This document shows, piece after piece, positions 1-6,031 of a DNA stretch of 13,401 nt. Under the pieces are notes generated by a model. The model did not search any database, was not told the origin of the DNA, and worked only from the letters and a program-made list of their open reading frames with translations. The stretch is from NCBI GenBank assembly GCA_003819755.1, contig RPQK01000113.1, forward strand, positions 1 to 13,401, written 5' to 3'. The DNA is from Acidobacteriota bacterium. Its GTDB lineage: Bacteria; Acidobacteriota; UBA6911; RPQK01. The position numbers and the translations under genes were made by a program. Position 1 is the first letter of the stretch. Every line of letters starts with the position of its first letter.

Positions 1-2533
1 CGGAGCCTGCGGGGACCGAGAGGGTGAATTCTCCGAGGGAATTGGTTTTTCCGGTCACCGACGCACCGGCTTGGTCAACGCCCGTCAGCTTCTCTGAAAA
101 AGCCGTCACTACAACGTTGTTGACCACGCCGCCCTCCGCATGCCGCACCACACCTGAAACCGCAATCATCGTGGGCGAGGCAGAAAGCGAGAAATTCTGC
201 TGCAGATTGGCAGAAAGCGTAACCTGCCTGGCGGGGATGGGGAACGACAGGTAGCCGGAGTCAGCCAGTTTCACATTGGCTTGCACCTCAAACCCATGGT
301 CCCTCGGAAGCTGTCCGCGATAGTCGCCGAGCGGTCCGACTGCGAGAGAGCTGGTCCACCCGTTAGGAAGGGAGGTGCTGGTTCCTCGAAGCGGGGCAGC
401 GGTATCGATCACCGCGATAAACGATCCGTTTGGAATGAGAGCCATCCCGCCTATCTGGACCCTCCCGAGAAGAATCGCAAAGTTCGCCGGGAGCGCGAGA
501 TTCAACTGTGGGTTCGAGCCGCTTATGGTGACTGTCCCCAGATCATAGACCGCGAGATGGTTCGTGCCATAGTCGCCAAACAGGGTGATGACTGTGCTGG
601 CCACGTAGGATCCCGAGGGGAGGTTGGCCGAGAAGGTATTCTCCTGCGAGACGAACGCTTCACCTCCACTTTTTCCATCCGTTCCTGTGAACCGGACGAG
701 TGCAGAGCTGGTTCCGCTCCCGAGTCCGCCGATTGTACCGGACACTTGATAGAGCTCCGTCTTCGGGATCTCGATATCGACGGTTGAATCGGCCTGCACG
801 GTAACGGCCGCGGAGTGATCGAAAATCAGCGTCGGCGCACCTTGAAAAGCCGACAGCGCAGGCCTGTAACAGACCTGTATCGAATAGACGCCGGGTGGAA
901 CGGCAACCGAATAGCGCCGGGTCAGCGAATCGACAACGGCCGGGAAAGCATCCCCGCCTTGAGCCTGGGCGCTTACCGCTACCAGTGTTCCGACATCCCC
1001 CCGCACTGCGCCTCGAAGCCGGTACCCGGCATCCAGAATAGCCTCGAGCGTTACGGGGGAGTCTACGGCAACCCCGGCAAGCTTCTTTGCGAGCAATGGT
1101 GGTCGCGGCACAATACCGGCGAAAGCCTGCGCCGTACGAGGCAGGGTCGTGTACGACAGCGGAGCGGCATTCAGCCGCAAGGTGAGAGCGGAAAGCGGAG
1201 CCGTTGCGGTGATTGAGAGGCTTCCCTGAAGGCTCGCTCCCTGAAAAGCATTCCTGACAAGCAGCGCCTGTTGGCCTGCCGCCGGCAACGTCAACTCCTG
1301 CAGTCCTATCCGAATCCCCTCCTTATCAAGCAAGCGAACGGTGACCCGCGAGGCGATCGGCCCCGGATTGAAAAGTGCCACCCCGGTGTCGAAGGCCGCT
1401 CTCGTATCAACCGGGATTGTGAAGCTCGAGAGAACCGTCGAGTTCCCGACTCCCGCTTCTGTTTGAAACGTCCCCGTGGTGTCATAAAGCGTGAAGATCG
1501 AAGCGACGCCAACCGGAACGGTGGAAGTCACTCGCGCTCCGCCGGAGGCCAGAGTCCCGCTCCCGTTTGTCTGTAAGAACGCCGAGGCGCCAGGAGCCAG
1601 GTTGACCCGAAACGTGGAGCTGTTCTGAGCCCCGCCGAGGATCGAAACCGGGAACGGAGAACCATTCTCGCCGGTTAAATCCGCGTCAATCTGAGCAGTC
1701 GCGGCGGACAGGTTGAAGAAGACGAAGGTGGTTCGGACTGAACCGCCTTGATACACCCCGTTCGCAACATGCGGAAGCTGAAACTCGAGCTGTTGTGAGT
1801 TCGAGCCGATGACCGGCAAAGTCGTGGAGGTAAAGGTGGCGAGGTTTTGTCTCAGCACGACCGCCGCCAAGGGGCGCAGGCTTTCCACCTCCAGCGTTCC
1901 CCGGAACGGTCCCAGCTGCTGGAAAAGCTCAGTGACGAACAGCGCCTGGTGAGCCGAGGCCGGCAAGGTTCGCGAGGTCTCGGGACCGGCGCCTCCGGAC
2001 TCGTTTCGCAGCCGGAAAGTGACGGGAGAGTCCGCCTGCGCTACGTTCATGAGAGCTAACCCGGTATTGAAGCTCCCGGTCGTATCCACCGGAATAACAA
2101 ACTTCTGCATCGCGACCGCAGAGCCCACTCCTGCCTCGGTCAGAAAACCACCCGAACCGTTAAGAATGGTAAAAACCGCGGAGACGCCCACCGCCCGGCT
2201 TGCCGCAACGCGGGCCGCACCCACCAGTAGGGGACCCTCCGCCGAAGACTGGAGGAATCGGGTTTCCCCTGGTCCCAACGAGAAAGCGAAAGTGGAATCT
2301 GTGCCCAAATCGGGGATCGTCAGCTGTCGTGGATCGCCGTTGTCATCGGTCAGAGACAGCTCGATCCCTGCCGAATCCTGGCTTGGGTTGAAAAAGACGA
2401 AAGTCGTTTTGATGACAAGGCCTTGGCCTTGGCCGTCTGCAATCTGCGGAAGATAATAGTCTTCCTGACCAAAAACCAGCGAGCCTGAGGCAAGGAAGAA
2501 GACGAGGAGGGCGAGACGGACGTATGTTTTCAT
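1..2533 (-). CDS. Large secreted repeat-module protein with carboxypeptidase-regulatory-like domains (3' end outside window)
   Basis: I translated the minus strand from ATG at 2533 to the window edge: 844 codons with no stop, so the 5' end is complete and the C-terminus is missing. Residues 1-22 look like a signal peptide (MKTYVRLALLVFFLASGSLVFG, cut before Q23). Two homologous modules follow, about residues 24-241 and 247-466, offset by 225-226 residues: LPQIADG/LPHVANG, TTFVFFN/TTFVFFN, TEAGVG/TEAGVG, TTLP/TTLP. From about 504 come beta-rich segments resembling carboxypeptidase regulatory-like (transthyretin-like) domains, with cores at about 504-556 (YRLRGAVRG to VPPGVYSIQV), 595-645 and 791-844 (VSGVVRHAEGG to GEFTLSVPAGS). 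I see no catalytic motif. It is probably an exported or cell-surface protein of unknown role. It lies 81 bp downstream of larE on the same strand, with a hairpin between. No Shine-Dalgarno sequence is evident. All plus-strand frames here are its shadows. Confidence 0.88.
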   Translation of the reverse strand, partial: MKTYVRLALLVFFLASGSLVFGQEDYYLPQIADGQGQGLVIKTTFVFFNPSQDSAGIELSLTDDNGDPRQLTIPDLGTDSTFAFSLGPGETRFLQSSAEGPLLVGAARVAASRAVGVSAVFTILNGSGGFLTEAGVGSAVAMQKFVIPVDTTGSFNTGLALMNVAQADSPVTFRLRNESGGAGPETSRTLPASAHQALFVTELFQQLGPFRGTLEVESLRPLAAVVLRQNLATFTSTTLPVIGSNSQQLEFQLPHVANGVYQGGSVRTTFVFFNLSAATAQIDADLTGENGSPFPVSILGGAQNSSTFRVNLAPGASAFLQTNGSGTLASGGARVTSTVPVGVASIFTLYDTTGTFQTEAGVGNSTVLSSFTIPVDTRAAFDTGVALFNPGPIASRVTVRLLDKEGIRIGLQELTLPAAGQQALLVRNAFQGASLQGSLSITATAPLSALTLRLNAAPLSYTTLPRTAQAFAGIVPRPPLLAKKLAGVAVDSPVTLEAILDAGYRLRGAVRGDVGTLVAVSAQAQGGDAFPAVVDSLTRRYSVAVPPGVYSIQVCYRPALSAFQGAPTLIFDHSAAVTVQADSTVDIEIPKTELYQVSGTIGGLGSGTSSALVRFTGTDGKSGGEAFVSQENTFSANLPSGSYVASTVITLFGDYGTNHLAVYDLGTVTISGSNPQLNLALPANFAILLGRVQIGGMALIPNGSFIAVIDTAAPLRGTSTSLPNGWTSSLAVGPLGDYRGQLPRDHGFEVQANVKLADSGYLSFPIPARQVTLSANLQQNFSLSASPTMIAVSGVVRHAEGGVVNNVVVTAFSEKLTGVDQAGASVTGKTNSLGEFTLSVPAGS

Positions 2534-2543
2534 GATTTTAATG

Positions 2544-2616
2544 CAGAATCCGGTGAATCGTGTGAATCCTGTCGAAACACCTCCTTTAGAGGATCAGCAG
2601 GATTCACAAGATTGTC
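2544..2616. repeat. Hairpin of 9-bp units (GTGAATCCT type) between larE and the secreted-protein gene
   Basis: Left-arm units: CAGAATCCG (2544), GTGAATCGT (2553), GTGAATCCT (2562). The core GTGAATCCTG (2562-2571) is perfectly complementary to CAGGATTCAC (2598-2607). The next 9-bp unit on each side pairs at 6 of 9 positions (2553-2561 with 2608-2616). The right arm reaches into the larE stop codon (2615-2617). There is no T-run, so an intrinsic terminator is not supported. It is one of six such hairpins in the window. Confidence 0.75.
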
Positions 2617-3436
2617 AGGAGCTGGCCTTCAGCTGCAGCAACTCGTTCAGTGACCCGGAGCGGAATCCCTGCAGATCGAGCGTGACATAGTGGTAGCCGA
2701 TCGCTTTGAACTCTTTGTCAATCACTTCAAGCAGGGTGATGTCGAGAATGTCGCCCATCTCCTCGCGGGCGATCTCAATCCGGGCGAGCGTGTCGTGATG
2801 CCGGACCCGGAAGTTCTTGAATCCCATTTCCCGCAACAGGCTCTCGGCCCTGTCAACCTGGCGGAGCTTCTCCTCGGTGATCTCGACTCCGTAGGGAAAA
2901 CGAGACGACAGGCAGGGCATGGCAGGCATGTCCCACGTTCGCAGTCCCGCTTTTCTCGAGAGCGCCCGGATGTCTTCCTTCCGCAATCCGACCTCAATGA
3001 AGGGGCTGACCACGCTCTGCTCGCCGGCCGCTTGTCGGCCCGGCCGGTAGTCGCCGACGTCGTCCACATTGCTCCCATCGAAAACGACCTCGGTACCCCA
3101 CTCCTCTCTCAACCGACTGAGGTACGAAAACAGTTCCGATTTGCAGAAGTAACACCGGTTGGAAGGGTTGGTGGTGTAGCTCGGATTGTCCATCTCCCGG
3201 GTGTCCACGATGACGTGGTTCAGTCCGTGTTGCTGGACAAACTCCGTCACCAGATTCTGCTGCATCTGAGACACCGACGGCGAGATACCCGTGACGATTC
3301 GAGCGCGGTCACCCAGCACCCGGTTCGCCATAAAAGCCAGGTAGGAACTGTCCACGCCTCCGCTGAAGGCCACAATGGCACTCCGAAAACGCCCGATAAA
3401 GTCGGCCAGGGCGCGCTCTTTGACCTGCAAATCCAT
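2615..3436 (-). CDS. larE: ATP-dependent sacrificial sulfur transferase LarE
   Basis: 273 residues, the usual size for LarE of the PP-loop ATPase superfamily. The family adenylates the carboxylates of a nicotinate-derived dinucleotide and donates sulfur, making the dithio ligand of the nickel-pincer cofactor used by lactate racemase LarA and relatives. Visible features: PP-loop SGGVDSS at residues 25-31; NRCYFCKSELF at 93-103 (C95, C98); MPCLSSRFPYG at 173-183. C175 aligns with the sacrificial Cys176 of the Lactobacillus enzyme. There is no cysteine after C175, so the three-cysteine iron-sulfur type of LarE is not indicated. No larA, larB or larC lies in the window. The start is supported by an extended -10 placed so that the ATG falls at about +2, a near-leaderless start. 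The plus-strand frame of similar length is a shadow. Confidence 0.93.
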   Translation of the reverse strand: MDLQVKERALADFIGRFRSAIVAFSGGVDSSYLAFMANRVLGDRARIVTGISPSVSQMQQNLVTEFVQQHGLNHVIVDTREMDNPSYTTNPSNRCYFCKSELFSYLSRLREEWGTEVVFDGSNVDDVGDYRPGRQAAGEQSVVSPFIEVGLRKEDIRALSRKAGLRTWDMPAMPCLSSRFPYGVEITEEKLRQVDRAESLLREMGFKNFRVRHHDTLARIEIAREEMGDILDITLLEVIDKEFKAIGYHYVTLDLQGFRSGSLNELLQLKASS

Positions 3437-3443
3437 GATTGAG

Positions 3444-3452
3444 ATTTTAGCA
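3444..3452 (-). promoter_or_regulatory. Extended -10 promoter of larE (TGCTAAAAT), near-leaderless
   Basis: On the minus strand TGCTAAAAT ends at 3444, and the larE ATG begins 8 nt further on at 3436. The expected transcription start therefore falls within a base or so of the ATG. No convincing -35 and no Shine-Dalgarno sequence are seen. The same TGCTAnnAT motif precedes three other genes here. Confidence 0.6.
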
Positions 3453-3474
3453 CACGGGGTTTTAAGTGCCCCTC

Positions 3475-3572
3475 AAGGACCCCAAAGACCTCACAGACCT
3501 CAAGGGCAAGCGACGAATCCGGCCTTGGGGTCCTTGGGGTCCTTGGGGTCTTTGGGGTCCTTGAGGTCCTTT
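3475..3572. repeat. Hairpin of 9-bp units (AAGGACCCC / CTTGGGGTC type) in the larE-VWA divergent gap
   Basis: Left arm: AAGGACCCC (3475), AAAGACCTC (3484), ACAGACCTC (3493), then a decayed unit to 3510. Right arm: CTTGGGGTC at 3524, 3533 and 3542, TTTGGGGTC at 3551, CTTGAGGTC at 3560, then CTTTGA. The arms are imperfectly complementary around a short loop (about 3511-3522). The array sits between two divergent promoters, so it cannot be a terminator for either flanking gene. The right arm is also a G-quadruplex motif. Confidence 0.85.
3527..3557 (+). other. Canonical G-quadruplex motif (four GGGG tracts, 5-nt loops)
   Basis: GGGG tracts lie at 3527-3530, 3536-3539, 3545-3548 and 3554-3557, separated by TCCTT, TCCTT and TCTTT. 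This fits the G3+N1-7 rule with uniform spacing. It arises from the 9-bp repeat and lies about 55 bp upstream of the -10 element of the VWA gene. Confidence 0.7.
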
Positions 3573-3611
3573 GAACGCGCCAACCTCGCAGCCCGAAACT
3601 AGCCGCCGCTA

Positions 3612-3620
3612 TGCTACTAT
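3612..3620 (+). promoter_or_regulatory. Extended -10 promoter of the VWA gene (TGCTACTAT)
   Basis: TGCTACTAT at 3612-3620 predicts transcription from about 3627, leaving a ~16-nt leader before the ATG at 3643. No good -35 is seen. It matches the TGCTAnnAT pattern of the larE, M50 and ccsA promoters. Confidence 0.55.
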
Positions 3621-3627
3621 TAGATCT

Positions 3628-3631
3628 GGAG
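3628..3631 (+). promoter_or_regulatory. Shine-Dalgarno (GGAG) deciding the VWA gene start
   Basis: GGAG lies 11 nt upstream of ATG 3643 and supports that start over the in-frame ATG at 3571. The upstream ATG lies at the edge of the repeat array and before the predicted promoter, and would bury the signal peptide behind 24 extra residues. Confidence 0.6.
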
Positions 3632-3642
3632 CTTACCTCTCG

Positions 3643-4686
3643 ATGAAAAAAACACTCGCGTTAGCCGCTCTTCTCGTCTTGGCTTTCGTCCTGGGGGCGA
3701 CGCATCTGCTGTCCGCCCAAACCCTGGGGCAACAGGACAAGCAAAAGCAACAGGACAAGAAGATCGAGGAGGAGCAGCCGAAGCCTCAAGGACGAACCGG
3801 GATCCGGGTCGCGGTAAACCAGATCAAAGTCGACGTGACGGTCCAGAACAGCAAGGGTGACCTGATCCAGGGTTTGAAGAAGGAAAACTTCAAGATATAC
3901 GAGGACAAGGTTCAGCAGGAGATCGCGAACTTTACCTCGATCGAAGCGCCGATGACCGTCGTCCTCGTAACCGAGTACAGCAACGCGGTTAACTGGCAGT
4001 TCCTTTATGACGTGCTGATGGCCTCCTATACCTTCGTTGAACAGATGCGCAAAGACGACTGGGTGGCGGTCATGGCGTACGACATGAGACCCGAAATCCT
4101 GGTGGACTTCACCCAGAACAAGATGGAGGTCTACAATGCCCTTCGGCGTCTCAACTTCCCCGCTTTCAGCGAAAGCAACATGTACGACACCGTCTGGGAC
4201 GTGCTCGACCGCATAGAAGAGGTGGATAGTAAAGTCGCAATAGTGCTGATTGCCTCCGGCATCGACACCTTCAGCAAAAAGAACCTGGGGGAAACGCTCA
4301 AGCGGGTGCAAAACACCAACGCCGTTATATACCCGGTCAGCACCGGCGGCAATTTCCGGGCTCGCTACGAATCCGACCTGGCGGCCACCTCCAGGCTGGA
4401 CCTCTACCAGGCTGACTCGACTCTAAAGCAGTTCGCGAAATCCACCGGCGGCGCGGCCTTTTTCCCCCGTTTTATTACCGAATACCCGGGGATCTTCCAG
4501 ACTATTTCCGCCCTTCTTCGCCATCAGTATTCGATTTCCTACACCCCGACCAATACGAAGATGGACGGCAAACTGCGGAAGATAAAGGTGGAAGTGGAAG
4601 CTGATATCGACGGCGACGGCAAGCCGGACAAGCTTAAAGCCCAGCACCGCGAAGGCTATCTGGCTGCGAAAGAGAATTCCGACTAA
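3643..4686 (+). CDS. Secreted VWFA-related acidobacterial-domain protein with degenerate MIDAS
   Basis: 347 residues from ATG 3643. Residues 1-26 form a signal peptide (MKKTLALAALLVLAFVLGATHLLSAQ), followed by a Q/K/E-rich linker to about 50. Residues 54-98 (RVAVNQIKVDVTVQN, KGDLIQGLKKENFKIYEDKV) match the N-terminal strand region of the 'VWFA-related Acidobacterial domain' family. The von Willebrand A-like fold follows: strand MTVVLVTEYSNAV at 94-106, DDWVAVMAYD at 118-127, VAIVLIASGID at 178-188, NAVIYPVSTGG at 206-216. The MIDAS position expected to read DxSxS reads E101-Y-S103-N-A105, so metal-dependent ligand binding is doubtful. Near the C-terminus DIDGDGKPD (311-319) resembles a calcium-binding loop. 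It is probably envelope-associated, with unknown ligand. The gene is monocistronic, divergent from larE and convergent with ribBA. The reverse-strand frames within it are shadows. Confidence 0.87.
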   Translation: MKKTLALAALLVLAFVLGATHLLSAQTLGQQDKQKQQDKKIEEEQPKPQGRTGIRVAVNQIKVDVTVQNSKGDLIQGLKKENFKIYEDKVQQEIANFTSIEAPMTVVLVTEYSNAVNWQFLYDVLMASYTFVEQMRKDDWVAVMAYDMRPEILVDFTQNKMEVYNALRRLNFPAFSESNMYDTVWDVLDRIEEVDSKVAIVLIASGIDTFSKKNLGETLKRVQNTNAVIYPVSTGGNFRARYESDLAATSRLDLYQADSTLKQFAKSTGGAAFFPRFITEYPGIFQTISALLRHQYSISYTPTNTKMDGKLRKIKVEVEADIDGDGKPDKLKAQHREGYLAAKENSD

Positions 4687-4758
4687 AGCTGACAGCTGAC
4701 GGCGGACAACTGGCCCCTGGCCAGATCCGGTTTTTGTCAGCGGTCAGCCGTCAGCTTT
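4685..4758. repeat. Hairpin of 7-bp units (AGCTGAC) in the VWA-ribBA convergent gap
   Basis: Left-arm units AGCTGAC (4687), AGCTGAC (4694), GGCGGAC (4701). Right-arm units GTCAGCG (4736), GTCAGCC (4743), GTCAGCT (4750). With the flanking AAA/TTT the arms (4685-4707 and 4736-4758) pair at 20 of 23 positions. The left arm starts in the VWA stop codon (4684-4686) and the right arm contains the ribBA stop codon (4751-4753), so the gap between convergent genes is nearly all hairpin. Confidence 0.85.
4710..4735 (+). terminator. Probable rho-independent terminator of the VWA gene
   Basis: CTGGCC (4710-4715), loop CCT, GGCCAG (4719-4724) form a perfect 6-bp GC-rich stem. A T5 run follows at 4731-4735 after a 6-nt spacer. 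The stem is nested in the loop of the larger 7-bp-unit hairpin. The spacer weakens the call. Confidence 0.5.
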
Positions 4759-5884
4759 GTACCGTTGCGGCTTGCTCCAAACCTATCGGCACATACTCAA
4801 TCACGTTCAGCCCGAATCCTTCCAACCCGATCATCTTCTTCGGATGATTCGTCATCAGTCGGATATCGCGCAATCCGAGGTCTGCGAGGATCTGAGCGCC
4901 GATCCCGTAGTCGCGGAAACTCTCTGATCCGGGGAAGGGTTCCCGTTCGCGCCGGCACATCCGCAGTTCCTGTTGAAGTGCTTTCTTCCAGTTCACGGGG
5001 TCCAGGGTGAGGTAGACCACAACGCCTCGGTCCACCTGGCTGATCAGTTCGAGCGACCTTCGCAATTCGCGGCCTGCCTGGCTGTGGCAACCACGAAACA
5101 CGTCGGCAAGCACGGATTCGGACTGCACTCGAACCAGGACAGGTTCGCCGCCGTTGACCTGTCCTCTGACAAAGGCGAGATGCTGGTTGCGGTGCACCTG
5201 GTCTTCGTACACGAGGAGATCGAAGTCTCCGTACTCACTCTCAAAGGGGAGGACATCGAGCCGGGTAACCAATTTCTCGGTCCGAAGCCGGAACTTGATC
5301 AAGTCGACCACCGAGATGAGCTTGAGACCCTGCTTCTTGGCGAACACCCTCAGCTCCGGAAGTCGGGCCATCGTCCCGTCCTCGTTCATGATTTCGCAGA
5401 TCACACCCGCCGGCATGAGCCCGGCTATCCGGGCAAGGTCAACGGCTGCCTCCGTCTGGCCGGCTCGCTCCAATACCCCGCCCGGACGTGCCCGCAGAGG
5501 GAAAACATGGCCGGGGCGTATCAGATCTTCCGGCCGCGCGTGCGGATCAATCGTAGTCAGGATGGTAACGGCGCGGTCTGCTGCCGAAATACCGGTCGAT
5601 ACGTTCCGGCGGGCCTCGATGCTGACGCAGAACGCTGTCCCGTACCTCGACTCGTTATCCTGAACCATCAGGGGAATCTTAAGCTCTTCCAGCCTCTCCG
5701 CCGTCATCGGCAGGCAGATCAGACCCCGCCCGTACCTCGCCATGAAGTTGACGGCTTCCGGCGTGACCTTCTCGGCCGCCATCGTCAAGTCCCCTTCATT
5801 CTCGCGATCTTCCTCGTCAACAACGATGACCATCTTGCCGTCGAGAATGTCTTGTATTGCCGATTCGATAGTATCCGTGCTCAT
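4751..5884 (-). CDS. ribBA: 3,4-dihydroxy-2-butanone-4-phosphate synthase fused to a degenerate GTP cyclohydrolase II domain (RibBA)
   Basis: 377 residues. Residues 1-205 are a RibB domain making the four-carbon riboflavin precursor from ribulose 5-phosphate: acidic loop DEEDRENEGD (23-32), RYGTAFCVSIEA (80-91), RPGHVFPL (123-130), AGQTEAAVDLARIAG (141-155). The last motif usually reads GHTEA; here the His position is Q143. Residues 209-377 keep the RibA fold ends (DYGIGAQILADLG at 325-337; TNHPKKMIGLEGFGLNVIE at 345-363). The zinc cysteines are gone: HSEC reads QSES (254-257) and RCDCG reads HSQAG (267-271). The RQEGRGIGL loop is replaced by unrelated sequence at about 291-324. GTP cyclohydrolase II activity is therefore unlikely, and a separate RibA should exist elsewhere. 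It lies downstream of ribE but is separated by a hairpin and its own -10-like box. The long plus-strand frame here is a shadow. Confidence 0.92.
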   Translation of the reverse strand: MSTDTIESAIQDILDGKMVIVVDEEDRENEGDLTMAAEKVTPEAVNFMARYGRGLICLPMTAERLEELKIPLMVQDNESRYGTAFCVSIEARRNVSTGISAADRAVTILTTIDPHARPEDLIRPGHVFPLRARPGGVLERAGQTEAAVDLARIAGLMPAGVICEIMNEDGTMARLPELRVFAKKQGLKLISVVDLIKFRLRTEKLVTRLDVLPFESEYGDFDLLVYEDQVHRNQHLAFVRGQVNGGEPVLVRVQSESVLADVFRGCHSQAGRELRRSLELISQVDRGVVVYLTLDPVNWKKALQQELRMCRREREPFPGSESFRDYGIGAQILADLGLRDIRLMTNHPKKMIGLEGFGLNVIEYVPIGLEQAATVQS

Positions 5885-5896
5885 TGGTAAGCGCTT

Positions 5897-5902
5897 ATTA
5901 TA
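5897..5902 (-). promoter_or_regulatory. -10-like box (TATAAT) upstream of ribBA
   Basis: On the minus strand a perfect TATAAT ends at 5897, 13 nt before the ATG at 5884, predicting a leader of about 6 nt. No Shine-Dalgarno sequence or clear -35 is seen. This suggests that ribBA can be transcribed independently of ribE. Confidence 0.5.
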
Positions 5903-5955
5903 ACCGGACAGGCAGAAGCACCCACAACTGGAGTACCCGGGGGCGGTTTATGTCG

Positions 5956-6025
5956 AAAGGACTTCAAGGACCTCAACGACCTCAAGGACGATGCGGGGAG
6001 CGTCATCTGGTCCTTGAGGTCCTTT
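5956..6025. repeat. Hairpin of 9-bp units (AAGGACCTC type) between ribE and ribBA
   Basis: Left units AAGGACTTC (5957), AAGGACCTC (5966), AACGACCTC (5975), then AAGGACG. The right arm at 6009-6025 pairs with 5956-5972 at 16 of 17 positions across a 36-nt loop. It begins 6 nt after the ribE stop codon. There is no T-run on the minus strand. It shares its unit with the hairpins at 3475 and 11018. No FMN-riboswitch-like structure was recognised in this 147-bp gap. Confidence 0.83.
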
Positions 6026-6031
6026 CTGAGT

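Noticed and set aside
281..2456. Several plus-strand open frames of 60-170 codons between 281 and 2456
   Set aside because: They lie opposite a continuous 844-codon minus-strand frame with a signal peptide and internal duplication. Their translations are Arg/Pro-rich and motif-free, typical of shadows.
2535..2540. TAAAAT as a leaderless promoter for the large secreted gene
   Set aside because: It ends only 2 nt before the ATG, so transcription would start inside the coding sequence; the gene more likely reads through from larE or uses a promoter I cannot see.
3475..3572. A CRISPR array, from the regularly spaced repeats
   Set aside because: Units are only 9 bp, run head to tail without spacers, and are inverted about a centre. 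No cas gene is near.
3571..3642. An upstream ATG for the VWA gene at 3571
   Set aside because: It precedes the predicted promoter, starts at the edge of the repeat and would hide the signal peptide behind 24 extra residues.
4973..5890. A 305-codon plus-strand frame opposite ribBA, and similar long frames opposite larE, ribE/rluB, scpA and hemA
   Set aside because: Each is antisense to a gene with clear family motifs, and none shows a recognisable domain or ribosome site.
5956..6025. A classic intrinsic terminator after ribE
   Set aside because: The stem is suitable but no T-run follows on the minus strand, and the same element type occurs between divergent promoters where no transcript ends.
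5885..6031. An FMN riboswitch controlling ribBA
   Set aside because: The gap is only 147 bp, is mostly the 9-bp hairpin, and the predicted leader is about 6 nt. I could not recognise the conserved RFN core.
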